From Nissolia schottii (Eukaryota > Streptophyta > Magnoliopsida > Fabales > Fabaceae), in contig QANU01074319.1 in assembly GCA_003254905.1 (NCBI GenBank), positions 84,382 through 148,381 on the forward strand: a DNA stretch of 64,000 nucleotides, given 5' to 3'. The position numbers and the translations under genes were made by a program. A model generated the notes under the pieces. That model saw only the letters and a program-made list of their open reading frames with translations. It did no database searches and had not been told where the DNA came from. The stretch's first letter is position 1; every line of letters begins with the position of its first letter. This document shows positions 62,515 through 64,000 of this stretch, piece after piece.

Positions 62515-64000
62515 AAAAAAAAAGTTTTTATATAATAAAAAAGAAAATATTATAGCTTATAAATGATGATCCTTATTCCAAGAAATCAATTTTGATAGAA
62601 AAAAGAAGGTTGTAAGTTACGAAAAATCTATATTTCTAAAAACTGGTTTTTAGTATAAATTCAAGGTTATAACCTATGACAAATGCCTATTAATAAAAAA
62701 AGTTTTTTGCACAACACAAAAGACAAGATTGTAGTCTATAAATGATGATTATTACTCTAAGAAATTAGTTTTGATAAGAAAAAGAAGGTTGTAACTTATG
62801 GAAAAATCAATATTTTAAAACCTTTTTGAGTCGAAATTTAAGGTTATAACCTACAAAAAATTATCATTAATAAAAAAATCTTTGTAATGAAAAAGACAAC
62901 CATATAGCTTATAAATGATGGTCATTACTCCATAAAACTTATTTTAATGAGAAATGTCAGGTTACAGGCGGCTAAAATATGCATATTTTGGGAAAAAAAA
63001 TCATTTATTGAGCAGAAATTTAAGGCTATTGCCAATGAAAAATGATCATTAATACAAAAGTTTATTTTCAATGGAAAAAACAAGATTATAACCTATAAAT
63101 AATGACCCTTGCTCCAATAAAACAATTTTGATGTGAAAGAGAAGGTTGTGAGCTATTAAAAATCCCCATTTATGAAATTTACTTTTTGAGCAAAAATTTA
63201 AGATTATAATAATTGAAAAATGTCCATTAATAGAAAAAAAAAGTTTCTTTAGAACCAGTAAGAGAAGAGTATAGCCTATAAATAATAATAATGACTCTAA
63301 CTTCAAGAAATCAGTTTTGATGAGAAAGAAAATATTATAAGTTATTAAAAATTCACATTTCTAAAAACCATTTTTGAATAAAAATTCGATGTTATATTAT
63401 ATGAAAAATGTTCATTAATAACAAAGTTTCTTTATAATAAAAAAAGACAATGTTATAACCTACAGATGATGACTATTACTCCATGACAACGGTTTTGATG
63501 AGAAAGAAATGTTAAAGTCTATGCAATATGCATATTTCCAAAAGTCATTTTTGAGCATAAATTCAAAACTATAACATATGAAAAATAAATATTAATAAAA
63601 AAAGTTTTTTTACAACGCAAAAGGCACGAGTCTAATTTATAAATGATGAACCTTTAAAAATGGCTATTAATAAAAAAAAGTTTGTTAATAAAGAAAAGGA
63701 CAATGTTATAGCCTATAGATGATGATCATTACTTCATGAAACTAATTTTGATCTGAAAGAGAAGATTCTAGGTTAAAAAATTTAAACTTTTTTTAATATT
63801 ATTTTTGAGCAAAAATCTAAGGTTATAACCTAGGAAAAATGACAAATAATAAAATAATTTATTCACAACGAAAAAGATAATGTTAAAACCTATTTATGAT
63901 ATCCATTACTCCCTGAAGCTAGTTATGAAGAGAAAGAGAAGATTATAGGCTTTGACAAATGCATATTTTTTTATAACCATTTTTTAGTAAAAATTCAAAG
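62515..64000 (-). repeat. Tandem-repeat family of 4740-8936 in reverse orientation (array 3, continues beyond the window)
   Basis: The reverse complement shows the same blocks as the diverged right end of copy 1: CTTACAACCTTCTCTTTCTC, CTAATTTC, CATTTATAGGTTATAA and ATTAATGGTCATTTTTC. The period is about 170-180 bp, with three subunits per period. Its left edge (about 62515) corresponds to the right edge of copies 1 and 2. It is more diverged than copies 1 and 2 are from each other. Confidence 0.8.

Overview
This window is AT-rich nuclear DNA from a flowering plant, most likely a eudicot. The evidence is two genes with GT-AG introns, plant-type Copia, Gypsy, L1 and RTE retroelements, a tRNA-derived SINE and hAT-like MITEs. 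I cannot fix the species from sequence alone. The assembly is a draft, with 956 N at 60626-61581 and a single N at 44346.

Only two host genes are supported, both on the minus strand. (1) An F-box/kelch-repeat gene (709-2937, two exons) sits at the left edge. A one-base slip near its 3' end puts the last codons out of the family reading frame. (2) A carnosine N-methyltransferase-like gene (N2227 family, CARNMT1 homologue) can be rebuilt as 18 exons between 60607 and 17527. All junctions are GT-AG and all phases fit, giving 1458 coding nt (485 codons plus stop) spread over about 43 kb. The coding sequence is about 3.4% of the gene. Five large introns (3, 7, 8, 12, 13) hold about 38 kb, mostly old retroelements.

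Layout: 1-3130 F-box gene and leader; 3209-3375 SINE; 4740-8936 a long tandem array (unit about 177 bp, itself three related subunits of about 59 bp); 8937-12344 a 5'-truncated Copia element with a long intact pol frame; 12377-14535 a second copy of the last 2.16 kb of the array; 14567-16907 a DNA-transposon-like element set between two (TA)n(GA)n tracts and carrying a nested hAT MITE with a perfect 8-bp target duplication; 17527-60607 the methyltransferase gene; 62515-64000 the same tandem-repeat family in reverse orientation, running off the window.

Inside the methyltransferase introns: intron 13 has a Copia RT remnant, a foldback MITE and an L1 3' end; intron 12 has an LTR hit by an RTE tail and a small Copia element with both LTRs; intron 8 is a nest (Copia A containing Copia B, a reverse-strand LTR element and another LTR-like insert); intron 7 has a reverse-strand L1 piece, a Copia fragment with a deleted Gypsy element inside it, and an RTE tail; intron 3 has RTE tails, a Copia 3' fragment, a Gypsy integrase fragment with a MITE in its LTR, and a nearly full-length dead L1. 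Most large elements lie on the plus strand, antisense to the host gene.

No bacterial-type operon, CRISPR array, tRNA or rRNA gene was seen. The most unusual items are the trimeric tandem array with its repeated 3' edge and inverted distant copy, the 43-kb methyltransferase gene, and the duplicated array segment on both sides of the truncated Copia element.
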